Assembly: GCA_020002185.1 (NCBI GenBank)
Contig: CM034531.1
Span: forward strand, 40,967,690 to 41,031,689
DNA length: 64,000 nt
Origin: Paraescarpia echinospica
Lineage: Eukaryota; Annelida; Polychaeta; Sabellida; Siboglinidae
Reading direction: 5' to 3'
Under the pieces are notes generated by a model, which was given only the letters and a program-made list of their open reading frames with translations, was not told the origin of the DNA and did no database searches. Numbering within the stretch: position 1 is the stretch's first letter; every line of letters begins with the position of its first letter. Position numbers and translations under genes: made by a program. Positions 45,550-59,000 of this stretch are shown here, piece after piece.

Positions 45550-46190
45550 TTAAGGTTCGCCCAACGATCTTGATATCGTTTGAATGCCTACGCTTTCTGT
45601 TATTCAACCATATAAATGGTTTCCCGATAATCATTCATAAATAAACTGTAAACGGACCTGCAACAGTGCCGTTCCCGGTGTGTTAGACACTGCGAACGAT
45701 GTTGGTTCGTCGACACAGTTCACCAATCTACCGATTGGGGCACCACTATCTGATGATACTCGAAGTAGGCGTGACATCACAATCACGTATACCAACCAAC
45801 CAACGCAACGAAAAATGTCCCCGTTGTTTGGTGTACGTTATTGTGACGTCACGCCGACGTAGAGCTATATCGGTTTCGCTGCCACCAATGCACGTCAGTT
45901 TCGCCGCCGTTTAAAAGTGGGTGGAGCTTATAACGTTAATGGAATCAAGAAATGGTGAAGTGCGCATGTATGAACCTATACAAGTGAGGAAGACACTGCC
46001 GTAATCGGAAGATTAATGTACTGAGTACACGTCGCCAACATCGTTCGGAACCGTACAGAACACCGAAAACGGCACGGTTATAGGTCCGTTTATAGGTGTT
46101 CTGTGAACGATTACGGGGAAATCTCGATGACGCTAGAGTAACAGAAAGTGCATCGTTACAATTAAAACCAAGATCGTCTGGACAGGACGA
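45550..46190. mobile_element. Foldback element with long imperfect inverted repeats
   Basis: Bases from about 45560 to 45725 are matched in reverse complement by about 46020 to 46180. Paired motifs include CGATCTTG/CAAGATCG at the outer ends, CTTTCTGTTA/TAACAGAAAG, GTAAACGGACCT/AGGTCCGTTTATAG and CGAACGATGTTGG/CCAACATCGTTCG. Arms of about 165 bp diverge by small indels. The centre has no transposase. No target duplication was found. This is a MITE or foldback type of DNA transposon of unknown superfamily. Confidence 0.75.
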
Positions 46191-46504
46191 GGCGTGAGGG
46201 TGCTAGCGACCGTATAATTTAATGTTTTGGACGTGTTTCGAGTTGTTAATTTGTTGCTTACTTATCTCTTTTTGATTGTATTTATAGTATTACTTTTAAT
46301 AAGTTACATAACGATAACATTATTGAATGGACGAGTAAGGTTGGTTAAGCATACATGGACTGTCTTTTCAACAGCTGGTCCGATACGCGGATTCCATCTG
46401 TCAGCCGACTGTGTATTCATAGCATGACATGGATTAATACCGGCCAACATCTAGCAAGGTTCTATCTAGAAATCTATGTGTGTGGAACCATTCCTATTTC
46501 TCTT

Positions 46505-46620
46505 TTACGCGTGGACGCAATTACACAGCATATTGCACGCGTGAACGCAAATACACAACAGATTGCACGTGTGAACGCAGTTACACAGCAGATTGCACGA
46601 TTGTTACAAATAACACAGCA
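46505..46620. repeat. Short repeat near the kinesin 3' end
   Basis: Four to five diverged units of about 33 bp (CACGCGTGAACGCAAATACA, CAACAGATTG) lie about 140 bases beyond the kinesin stop codon, probably in its 3' UTR or flank. Confidence 0.7.
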
Positions 46621-46760
46621 ACAAGTTAAACTATGTTATACCGATGCACACATGTTTTATACAGATGCACCAGTAAGCCATGCAACTATGGCACACGGGA
46701 TATTCATAAAGCTTGACACCGTATTCCAGCCGTCATACTACTCGCGTGTAGCGACTGTCC

Positions 46761-49700
46761 TTACGTGTCACCGTAGCCTGCATCGAGAGGCTCCTGTAAG
46801 ATCTTCTTGATCTTCTCAACCTGAAACCAGCGCGGTATAAGTTAAGGACACAGGCAGAGGTGAGGGATCCGAGTTTGTCTACGTCTATTGGTCAATATCA
46901 ACCAACACACTTCACAGCTAACGTGTTGCAAACAGTTTACACAACTGGGATGACTATATACGAGCTCTTGGATGTTCATGTCTTCGTTGAAAATATGTGT
47001 TAAAGTCAATACATATTCGTAATTAGGACGCACATTTACACGTTTCAAATAAACATGACATTGTTTCTCTGTGTAAGGCCTTTTTTTGTAGATATCTAAC
47101 ACTGACACTTCTGTAATGTCTGCTACTCCCCAGCGACGCAAGCACAGAGGCGCATCAAAGCAGAACCATTAAACATTTACTAATAATTATTACAAAGTTG
47201 GACGCACAACGAGCCTTCGTCGGAGCAAAAGACCGGCGAGGGCTTATGGTGGAAATGTTATTTTGACATTAGTTAACATTTCGTTAATGGTAACGACAGT
47301 TATGAATAAACGAATATACCCCACCGTGGGACTCTTTCCTTGCTTTTTCTCCACCAGCAGTTGTATTTGGTCCTAGAAGATGAACATATTCACAATATTC
47401 ACTATAGCAGTTGTTTTCTTATGTGTCGATATATAATGACAAACCGACGCCTGCCTCGAAATTGCATAGGTGTGTCTGTAATTATAATGTACGTCCTCTT
47501 CACAGAACAGTTAATTGGATGTAAAGAACATTCGAATTTTCCAATAACTGTTACAAGATTATTTTGCGTAAGCGTTTCTGCGATCCACGATTGCACCTCT
47601 ACGCATGCTCTTGTCAGAACCAAGATGAACCTGCCGTAAGGTCATCTTTTAAGAACTGCAGTTTTGACCAATCCCGATAAAGTGATACAGTGTGAACAGG
47701 AAGTGTACACATTATGGGTATTTAGATAGAAGAAACGAATGAGAAACTATAGTTTAACACGCCAACATCTATTTTCAAAGTTGCAGGTCTAGAACTTACG
47801 AGTTTTTTCTGCAGCTGTTGCGCTCTCGTCTTCCACTCGTTCAGTTCCTCGGCGATCTTCTCGTCTTGCGCGTGTGACTGAGAACGAGTACCACGTACAC
47901 AGCGATCACTAATAATACTACTACACCAGCCATATTCTATAGGTATGTTCATGTTCTTTTGAAGCAACACAATTTTTCTGTTCATTGGCGGAGTAAAATC
48001 AATTTTTGTATATCAATCTAGGAATCATTGGACGCAAGTTTGTCTTCACTTGTGTGTCCCATTTTGAGTGTGACGTAATATGATTTTTGAGAACAAATTG
48101 TGTGGTGACGCCAGAGAAGTTAGATTAGTGTTTGCATGAAAATTTCTGCCAGTGGTGAAATGTAGGTCTAAGGCGGTTTGAGCGCTGGCCTAAAGGATTT
48201 TAAAAAAAAAACGCGCGTACCTTCATTTATTTCATGTCTCAGTTATTCCCACGTGTCTATCTACACGCACAAACACGCACACACGCACACATACAATATT
48301 CCAGCTCTTCAGCCATTTTTGTCATCTTTATTTCAATAAATATATCATAATAAAGGTATTCCAATATGTATTGTTGGAACGTTGTGTATACTGTTTAGAC
48401 GTAAGTAAGACAATGATGTGTCGGATGCAACTGTTACCTTGCGTTGTCTGTTTACGGCCGGTCCTCCGGTCACCACGTGGTCTCCTTGCTTCCCCCAGAT
48501 CTCGATTGACAGAGACTTCTCTCTCAAGTAGTCGATGAACTGAACGAGAACACGACGAAGCAGCGAGTGTGAATGTAGTTGCAATGAAGGAGGGTGAATA
48601 TAGTAACGCAAAACGGAAAAGATCATACAATTACGTTAAATGAGTGTTTGTTACTCATGCATGTGTCGATTGTATAAAAGAGAAGGGTATTCTACAGCCG
48701 TGTCTCCTCGCTAATATGCAGACGATGTCAAAACTATGATATGTTTCAGTGACACAATAAAACTGTCACATCACTAAACCGTTGACAGAAACTCAAGATT
48801 TAATAATATATCCGTCGGAAAATGTCTATATATTCAGCAAGAAGCCCATAGTTTTACCCGATGTGCAGTGTGCCGAGCGGAAATCAGTCGACCTTCAATA
48901 GTAATCACAGTAACGTGTATTTGTACGGCAGTGAACATTATGCTTGATCGGTTGGATTTGGAAACACGTACATTTGGCAAAATACAAGAAGAGACGCTAC
49001 ACGTATAAAGAGAGCACGAAGAATGTATAAAGTGACGCAAGATAACAAAAGGAGGGTGACATATCAACAGAAGAAATGTATTAAATAACGCTGGCTGCAA
49101 ACACAATAAGATGAGGAGAACATTTACAGAGAATGGGTATAGAAATGTTGGTAAAGAAAGCATAGAAAAGAGAAAATACAACGAGAGGACGAAACCTGAC
49201 ATTACTGTGGAGACTAGGACTACAGTGAGATCGAGGCATACAAAAGAGCAAAATTACTCCAGCGGTCATGTTGGATTTTATACATGTGTCTTAATAATAG
49301 AATAACTATTTCAACACAAATGTAGTTATCCATCCACATTACACGTTGTGACCTTTAACTTTCATCTGACCCTAATCTAAGCCACTCAGCCCGATCACGC
49401 CAGTCCAGGACGTTGTCCAAGGACGTAAGTAGCATATATGCAAATCTTGATGCTTTAGTCATTAATTTTTGTGTTTTACATTTTGACACTAAGTGAGCTG
49501 ACTAGGAGCAGGTAGTTGGGTGACAGTGAAGAGAGGTTGTAGACTCACGGACACTCACCCGATGGTTGACGTCTCCCTTACGGAAGCGGTACAACTTGAC
49601 GTGGTCGTACACTGGGTTCTTGCCGGACATTGTCTGCGAGCGGATGTACTCCATGTCTCCGTGGAACTTGTACTGACACCACGACTGCCACACCACAGAC

Positions 49701-52700
49701 GTGTTAGGGAAACAGGTCTATACAATGTCATACATCATTACGTAGGCCTATTATTATTATTATTATCATATAATGGTATGCATGTAATTATTATAAGTAT
49801 TTCATTATGACACTAGAAATCAATTGTTAAACTGAATGGGATATAAATGAAAATGCCTGTTACAAGAATTAGTGAAACATGTGCGGGTTGACCGGGATTG
49901 GAAATGAACAGCAACGTTCAGCATGTCACTCGGACGAAAGTCACAAAATGTTACTTCTCCGCAGACAATGTTACCTTTCTAACAGGGTGAGTGGTAACAT
50001 TTCGATTTGCCACCACAACCAATTGGCATGCCCTAAAATAGTTTATTGGTAGAGGCATCGTGTGCTCTGCATTGATGTGTGCATATAATTATGGTTATAT
50101 ACCAATATAACAACTATGATATATGCATGCTCACAATGACCAAACAAAAACATTCGTTTTATTACGGCAGGACGGACGCAAGTACTGTTGTCGGACAAAT
50201 AAACAGTTCTGTATAGCCTAATACTGTAGGCAGTAACAACTGAAGTCTTCGCAAGATATCACTGCGATGTTAAACAATTATATAATCCAAGCTATTGCAA
50301 CGCACTGGGATTTGTAAATGTCTTAAAACAAACATGGGATAAAAGAAAACCAACCAATATCAATGACGCACTAACCTGCACAATTCGTTCAGGTAAATTC
50401 ATAGCTTGCTGAACCTTTATTCTGAATGCCATTGGTTTCGACACCTGTGAGAAAATAGATAGTCAACAACACGTTAAATACATTCATTATGTATTCCTCC
50501 TGTGGTTGTTTACTGTCTAAGATATAAATGTGATATACATTATAGCGCGAATATTCTACTGCATCTAAGGTAATCTAGTTTTTGTAAATGTCTACGTTGT
50601 ATGAACTTAAGAGAAATTAGTAACATTAACGACAAAAACCTACATCACGATCATTATGCAGTTTATCCACTAACTAAGGTATGAAAAGAATAAATAAGTA
50701 AGATGATTATAATGATGTTTGGAACGCATAATTATAAACGTTTTTTCAGAAGGTAGTCTACAGTATAAAAATAGTTAATTGTGTTTGCTTTTGGTAATAT
50801 TTTGTTCTTCTGCTTTTCCACCAATTGTCATCTAGATCAACAAAAATGTGTGACATTCTGACTATAAGACACAAAACGTGTGACTTCCGTGGATTTAGAA
50901 TCAAAATGACGCCGCACCAAGTCCATGGGGTCCTCGACACACAGCTCCACCTGTTCGTTGCCTTGCAAATCACACGGCAGTATCGCCACCTTGAGGAAAC
51001 CGCTTTGCTTCGCCTTGTAGTCGATGACTGTGAGTGGCTCGTCCTGGAAGCACCAACAGGCATTTAGGCCCTACCTACTTGCTTACCTATAGCATTCCGT
51101 TATTATGTGGTTGCTATATTATCCATTTCGTTACCTACGCCAGCTTCCTAAGAATGCTTAGATGTTAGTGCAAATTACCATATAAGCATTATGCAAAAAT
51201 CGAGTGTAATGGTAATTCCATGTATTTGTTAATTTCATAAAACTTAAATAGCTTATGCATTAAAAATAACTGCAGTAGCTAAGCGTATGTATACATGATG
51301 TTATGAACATTTAAAGCACGATTTTTCGCCAAAATTCGCCAACTCTTTATATGCCAACGTACCTGAAAGTCTAACATGTGTGATAAATAGTTGAGCGGTA
51401 CGGACACCACACCGACGATGACGTCAGTTTCAGGCGGTTCCCAGAACGGGTCTTTGTCCTGAGAAAGAACATGATGGGGTTATTGTAAGTCTATGTATAA
51501 CATGCCTGGACGCATTCACTTACATCTCCACACCCCCTAACCCAGAAGTACAATAATACGACAACTGGAGTGGTGCAGTGGCTAGAACGTCGGACTCTCG
51601 ACTGAGAGAACCCGGGTTCGAATTCTGTACTGCGGTGTCGAACTTTGGGCAAGTTCGTTCACTCTACGTTGCTCGAGTTCACTCCGCTGTATGAGTGAGT
51701 ACCTGGCCTCACTCATCATAGTCTTCGCACATTAATTGTAACGTGGCTGGATGCTTCCCAGAGAAGTCCAGATGATGTTCGGTTGAACAGGTCTGCCATG
51801 GAGTAAAGTGTAAAGCGCTTTGAACAGTCCTGAGGTCTAGATACCGTCCTATAGAAGAATTACCTTTACATCTACTTACAACTTAATGCCGACACGAAAG
51901 GTAATGCAATTATAGTGTATTGGGTTGGTAAAGATAATTAGCAACACCCTTTGGTTTGTCGTCTCTTTAACGATAACATTAGGCTTCAATTATAATAGTA
52001 CATACACGCTTCAGAAAGCACAGAAAGGATACATGATATACATGAAATCTGAGTGGCAAAAACATATAAAACTATATAGTTTAACAAAACTGAAGACAAC
52101 AAACTTAAATAAGACAAAACAAGAAGTCACGAAGTGTTAGTAAAGGAACAGTGTAGACTGGATACAAGAAAGTATTAATTTCCACAGAGAACATACGATA
52201 AATGATTGAAACAAATAATCCACTGGTTGTATAGATGCCAGCAATTGAATGGATATGCAAACACAATACAGATAGTTCATACGTCTAGGTTACACGTACA
52301 CAGTCGCAGGAAATGTAGTACTCAATCAGCATTGCAGCTGACTGAGTTAACTAAACTGATCAGCCCATTATATTAAACAAAAGTGCGTTGTCATGGACAC
52401 AAATCGCTTCAGTGCGTGTCAGGAAGTAACACCCTCTCTGATGCAAGCTCTGCCACTCTTCGTTGCAGCTTGGCTAATCACAACCAATCCACTACGTCAC
52501 ATCAGTATGCATGTTATTAACTTATACATAATTAACAGATTTATCCGCGCTAAGATTATATTTAAAAAGATGAATGTCGATTATGGAAATTATTGTTTGC
52601 GTGCAAGCGCACATGGAATGGGAACTTGGCTATAACGGGGCTACGAAGTGCCAACTGGCGATTGGAGGACTTTTGTAACCACAAGGCACTCCGTGTACAG

Positions 52701-52964
52701 AGTAAGCAGTGCTGTAATTCACCTTGTCGACGGTGACTGGCGAGCCTCCCTCTTCGAAGGTTTGGTACATCTGTTGCATGTGGACCTGGCGGTTGAGGAA
52801 CTTGTTCTTATCCCACAGAAATTCGTTGCCCGTGTCGAGGTCTTGCACCTTCACGTACACCTACACGCGGCGTCGTCGGTGGGAACAGGAGATAACGAGT
52901 GTTTTAAAGGACACGCAAAATAACATTTACATATAATAAAAATATAAAATAATTATATATATAC

Positions 52965-53011
<47 letters not shown>

Positions 53012-56000
53012 TATATGTATATATATACATATATATATATATCAAAGTGTCGTAAATATAGACAATAAAACAGAGTTAAACATATAATATATAAACATAC
53101 ATGTGTCAAATAATAAGTAGGCCTATGCTGCTACTAGGGAACATATATTTTATAGCATCTATAACATTTCGCAATGGTACAAATATGTTACAAAAATAAT
53201 ACTGGTACCAAGTTGTTTTTAAAGTAATGCCCTATTAAGTTTACTATTGAGTGTGCTTATATAGTGCTTATTATTTGCAGTTGGTAGTCTTATATATTTA
53301 TGTCTCACGTGGACGACGGGCAACCAACGTAGACGTCATACCTCTGTGCGACCTCCATCCAGACCCCGAGCCTCGGCCGACACGAGAAGCACGGAGAACT
53401 CGACTGGTTTGTCCATGTCGTCTGCCATGGCGTTCACGTCTTGCACCAGCTGCATGATGGTCATCACCTCTTCCTGCAGTAGCGAGTCCTCTGTCAACAA
53501 ATGAGACATTGTATAATAGTCCGTGGCGTTCTAGTACCTTTCAAATTTCCAGATGTTTAATGCCTAATTGAACAATTTCCCAGCTTATTTTGAGTGTTAA
53601 CAAACTGGACAAGTTTAGTAAATTTCTTGTTTATACACTGTTATGCACGGTGTGCTTACCATTCATAAACCGCCTTTTGATGTTTATATATATATATGAC
53701 TACATGTTTATATATATATGACTACGTTACCAACGCTCTGGGTTTATCGTAATAGATTTTGCAAAATTGTCATCCCACAGAGAAACTTCCACATAGCAAG
53801 AATTGTTCGTGTCTTATGTGTGTATGTGGCCAACGCATTTCTACCCCGTTTTAATTAAAAACCTATAATATGTTAAAAGGTATTGTAATGCACGTTCAAT
53901 GTATTTATTACCACTTTCTATTCGATGTATGCTTTCTGTGTTAACTTCATCTTGACACGCTGGTTGTCCCTCTCATAATTCCTCCAATCGCGAAATATAT
54001 CTTAATGTCAGAGTGAATTTGAATGAGATGGGTGAATTAGGGGAAAGTCCCTAACGCGCCCCCCTCCCCAAAGCGCCCCATCCCTCCCCAGCGGATTGAA
54101 CCAGAATAATGCAGGCGTTGCTTCTCACATTCGATAGATGTCGCTATTTGACGCATGCGCAAAAAAAATTAGCACATTCGCGATCGCCTTGACACGATAC
54201 GACGTTCGGTGAGTTTTATGACACTTTTGATCTTATTTTGTGCATTTAGTGGAAGGCTTGTCAGTGCGCCCAATAATAATGATTACTGCTTACGATGACA
54301 TTGTCAGTAGTTCAATTGTATGACCGAACCATACGTGAATATTATGAATTTAATTTATAAATAAAATTTTGCAAATGGCCGATTTAGTATCACTAACAGT
54401 TTTCCACAAAGCGCACCTCCCCCATGTCCCCAAAGCGCACCGCAGCAAAACTCATACAATTGGAGGTGCGGTTTGGGGACATTAAACTTTTTCGTGTATA
54501 TCATAAATTAATTAATTTATTATGAAAATATAATGTATTTCTCGCGTTCTAGAAACAAATTGGACTAATATGCACTGTACTGTCTACACTACAGTCACGG
54601 CAGTCACGGTTCACAGCCTGTGTGTGCGTTTTGGGGACCCGCAAATGTGACACAATTTAGGATAGACTACTTTAATTAATTTTCGTATGTTAAACCAGTT
54701 TACTTACAATTTATTTTCTTGCGGATTCAGATAGCATATTGCGATGATTGATTGTAATTTCCCGAAATTGAAACTATGCAACCACTGTTTATTTCAGATG
54801 GGACGCGATCAACAACATCGGAAATATGGAGAGGCAGATTTACAGGAGGCCCTCTTTGCTCTTCAACATGACGAATCATATAGAAGCGTTGAACGGCAAT
54901 ACGGAATCCCCAGGCGAACTCTTCAACGACACCATAAGGGCCAGTGTTTATGCAACTTCAAAGGAGATTTCGCCAGATCCTAAACACCGACATTGAAGAT
55001 ATTATCGCCAACCATGCAATGGACATGCAGCAAAGGTTCTACGGGTTAACAACTACCGAACTCCGACAAATGGCCTTCCAAGTGGCTGAGTACAAAGGCG
55101 TCGCACATCCCTTTGATCAAACCAAAAAGATGGCTGGTCGACACTGACTTGCTGGATTTCTTGCCAGAAACGGAACACTCTATTAGGGAACCGGAAGCGA
55201 CGAGTATAAATCGGGCAGTGGGATTCAATAAGGCACAAGTCGATAATTTTTTCGAGATATGGAGGTCGCTTCTTGAGAGCATTGGGCCAATAGATGGTGA
55301 CATAATCTGGTACATGGACGAGAGCGGCTTAACGGTTGTGCACAAACCTGGGAGAATCGTCGCGAAAAAGGGTCAGAAACAGGTTGGACAAGTGGCGAAA
55401 AGGGGAAAAAGGCCACTATCATATGCAGCATGAGTGCAAGTGGGCGTTATCTCGCACCATTTATAATCTACCCGAGGAAGAAAATTAACGAGCACTTGCT
55501 CGTTGGCTGTCCACCTGGTGCAGGGGGAGTGGTGACAGACAGTGGCTGAATAGACAGCAAAGTCTTCGTGCAGTGGTTGAATCACTTTGTCGATGCGGTC
55601 AAACCGACGACTGACAAAAAGGTACTCTTTGTTGACGGACACAAGTCGCTCGAAGCAATGGAACTCGCCAGGGCGAATGGCGTCGAGCTCATCTCCTTTC
55701 CACCGCATACTACTCATCGACTCCAGCCGCTCGACAAGTGCTACTTCGGACCGCTCAAGGAGTACTACAGACAGGCATGCCGCGGCCCTCTTTGGAGCAG
55801 CGTACACAAGGGCTTGCACGATCGACAAAGCCGTGTCATGAAGTTGTGGACTGTGGTCATTCAACCCTGCAGTGTTTAGAGATGCAGATTTTGCGCCATC
55901 GCTGATGACGGACAGCGAACAGGCAGCCCCAGCAAGCAGCGCCCCGCCGGCGGTAACTGCTCCTAATGAAATTGTCGCGTCTGAGCCTCTTCCGGACGCA

Positions 56001-59000
56001 GTTGCCTCCACATCGACTGGCCGCACTACACCAATGACGCCTATAAACACGTTCATTCACGGCATATCACGACTCCCCAAGGCTGGGCCTCGGCTGGGTA
56101 AACGACGCTCCCAGTTTGCAGAACATCTCACGTCATCGCCATACAAGGATAATCTGCGAGAAAAGCATCAGCAACTGAACGAGAAGCTTGAGGGACAAGC
56201 CAATAAGCAGACATGCAAGAAATCCAACAAGCGCGAACTGCACAAGGGCAAAGAACGAACCACTGTCAAGCACGTGCGTAAAGTTGGTGCGACCCCTACG
56301 AATGAAGATTACAGGTGCATCTATTGCAGTGAGGTCTATACCACGCCACCAACAGAAGATTGGCTGCAATGTCCATTGTACCGCCAATGGTACCATGAAA
56401 AGTGTGGAAACGAGAAATCCGCATACGACCTTTGCATGCAGTAGTCGCAGAATGGTTGACTGTAGACTGTCAGTGTTGGTTAACAATCAACAATGAGTCA
56501 ATGGTGGCTAGACTATAGGCCTAATAGTAATTAGTAATTACCACTCCGTAATGTCATCTGTAATTGTTTTCACCAGCATGCAACACTAAACGTTTAGCCT
56601 AGTCTACATTTTAGTGGGGTTGCCTATGCGATTGACAGCATTTGGTGACCATGACACAGGAGGTGCGCTTTGGGAAGAGGCGGTGGAGCGCTTTGGGGGC
56701 ACGCGTCCCCAAAGCGTCCCTTTTTTATACTTTATGCAATATTGTTTTCTTTTATAACAATTGTGACGTTTCTGTATATATAATGATGAATTAATGTACC
56801 CGCGTCGAATAGTGCAAATAAATCGATTTTGTGACAAACACATTTCAAAATAATAGCAGATATAGCTTAGGCGGTGCGCTTCAGGGACTTTCCCGTAACT
56901 AGTGTGTCAATGTTGCACCAGTTTTAGAACTGAACATTGACTAAGATATTCTTTTGGAGTATAATGTTGATGATTTCTGAACAGGAAACATTATCACGCC
57001 AGTCCACAGGTGCAAATTCGTTTGATCCAAATCATCAACATTCAGGTAGGGCAAAGGCAACTTTCACACAAACTATGATAAATCTTCTTTGGGTGAACCG
57101 CAACGAACAATGTCGCGAACATGCTTTTTATGATATGTTAAATATAAGCATTCTCATGCGCACTGTGTTGGATATAATGAGAAGCAACTTATCCGGTCAT
57201 ACTCAAGACAACAAGATTGCATGCAAGCACACTTGAGTGTTATCGTACGATCCATCCGCTATCATTATATTTTTGCAGGACATATTGTGAATAAATCCGC
57301 AAAATCATGAACATGTTTGGGTCGTTTTATATGCACAATTTGGTAGAAATGACCCAGCTTGCAATGAAATGATAAATTCGTTTTCCGCTGTAATTCGACG
57401 ACAGGACGGGTACAGGAGTGCGTTTATGTGCGTGTCTCCAATATCTTGCGGCAGTGTACCTGAACGACGCATCAGTGATAAAGGCAAATTACCTGTCTAG
57501 AAAACTTACCTTTTATTTTGCCTCGAATGTCAGTAGAACAAGAGTGGGCAATTAACATTACTGCGATAAACATCTCAACGTTTTAATTGTACATATAATG
57601 TGTTGAAACATGCCTGCAAGCCATACATTGCGAAACCAATCAACAAGGAAACCCGTACCAGTAGGCCTACGCTGAGTTTCTGGGTACGCATATTATATGT
57701 TGTTTGATACATTTGAATATTAAAGGTGCTTAACTTCCATTAACATGTCCTAAGTTTAAAACAATTGCCGATTATGTAAGAAATTTGATGTTGGCTACCA
57801 ACTGGGTTTTTGACAACCACACGCAATGTCACCTACCGTCGCCGAACTGCAACCCGGAGTTCTTGGCGATCTCACTCTGAGCAAATTCGTACGTCACGTC
57901 TCTCGAGTGTTTGCCTTTCGCCTTCAGTGCAGCCGCCTCTTGTGGATGGGTGAACACAAACAAGTTATTCGACCCAAAACGAATCCTGAAACAAAGACTC
58001 GGAGTGACGATGGTCCATACGTACTGTATTAAAAGCCATGGTTTAGAAGTTGAGGTTAGTTCGGTGCTCAGCATGACACCTGTAGCCACTATTACCAAAC
58101 ACCAACGAATGAAAGTTTCAACCAATCTTCATATAATTTACACTCGACGAATAAGACAATCATTCCACAGAATAGAATCTCAACTCGCAGGTACACGAAG
58201 ACACGTTCAACGGTCCAGCGAGTGACGCTTTCCTGGCCACACTGTAATATCTACAGTAATCTACATCTATATTTAGCAAAACAGGTCATTACCAGAAATA
58301 CCGTGTTTCCGCACACGCAAGGTTCGTGCCAATCGCCCGCGTTAAATGACATACTTAATTGTTTTTTTGTCGCGGCGCAACGAACTAATTTTTTGTCTCA
58401 ACGCGTAGCCAATTATAGCATCGCCTGCACATCGGATGAAAAGACACATTTAAGCCACATAATCATCGCACAGGCATACAATAAGTTTTTCACTACTACA
58501 TCAGACATGAGTAATATAATCGTTATTGTTGTTTAGAGTCATCGGAATTAGTGGGATATGTTATGTTTGTGGTATTTAGATTTCTTTCTTGAATCCAAAA
58601 TAAATTAGTTAATAATATAATTTGTTTTCTATTTCACAGCCATGTGCTATTAGTATTTTTTGTGTGAAAATAACAGTAAAATACACACCAATGTCAATAA
58701 AAATATTTCCTTTTCTTAATTTACGAAATTGTTTAGTTATAGGTTTTGAAGAGGACACATTTTCTGTTGATGTTTAGATATTATTAATGCATGTTATAAT
58801 CAAAGGTGGACAATACTAATGTATAATATGAACATAAATTAATGTGCATATTGAATATTGTTACAAATTTGTTATTATTCATATTTTCCATTTATAGTTT
58901 TTATAATTAAAAACTCAATCAAAATATATATCTAACACAATGTCAGTTTATTGGCAATGTATAGCTATTGTAGGCAAAACAGCTCGTGACTTGACCTTGG

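Larger units (their letters stand above)
48438..53490 (-). other. Kinesin C2/MBS-like tail exons
   Basis: After EEVMTIMQLVQDVNAMADDM (a coiled coil) come strands typical of the KIF28/KLP-6 tail: VEFSVLLVSAEARG, EFLWDKNKFLNRQVHMQQMY, DPFWEPPETDVIVGVVSVPL, FLKVAILPCDLQGNEQVELC and VSKPMAFRIKVQQAMNLPE. The last resembles the start of a C2 domain, continued by WCQYKF, NPVYDHVKLYRF and FIDYLREKSLSIEIWGKQ. In KLP-6 this region (MBS domain) folds back on the motor (family knowledge). I infer the same role here. Confidence 0.75.

Noticed and set aside
46355..46810. A 151-codon plus-strand open frame with ARVNAxTQQI repeats
   Set aside because: It overlaps the antisense terminal kinesin exon and a short tandem repeat; no similarity recognised.
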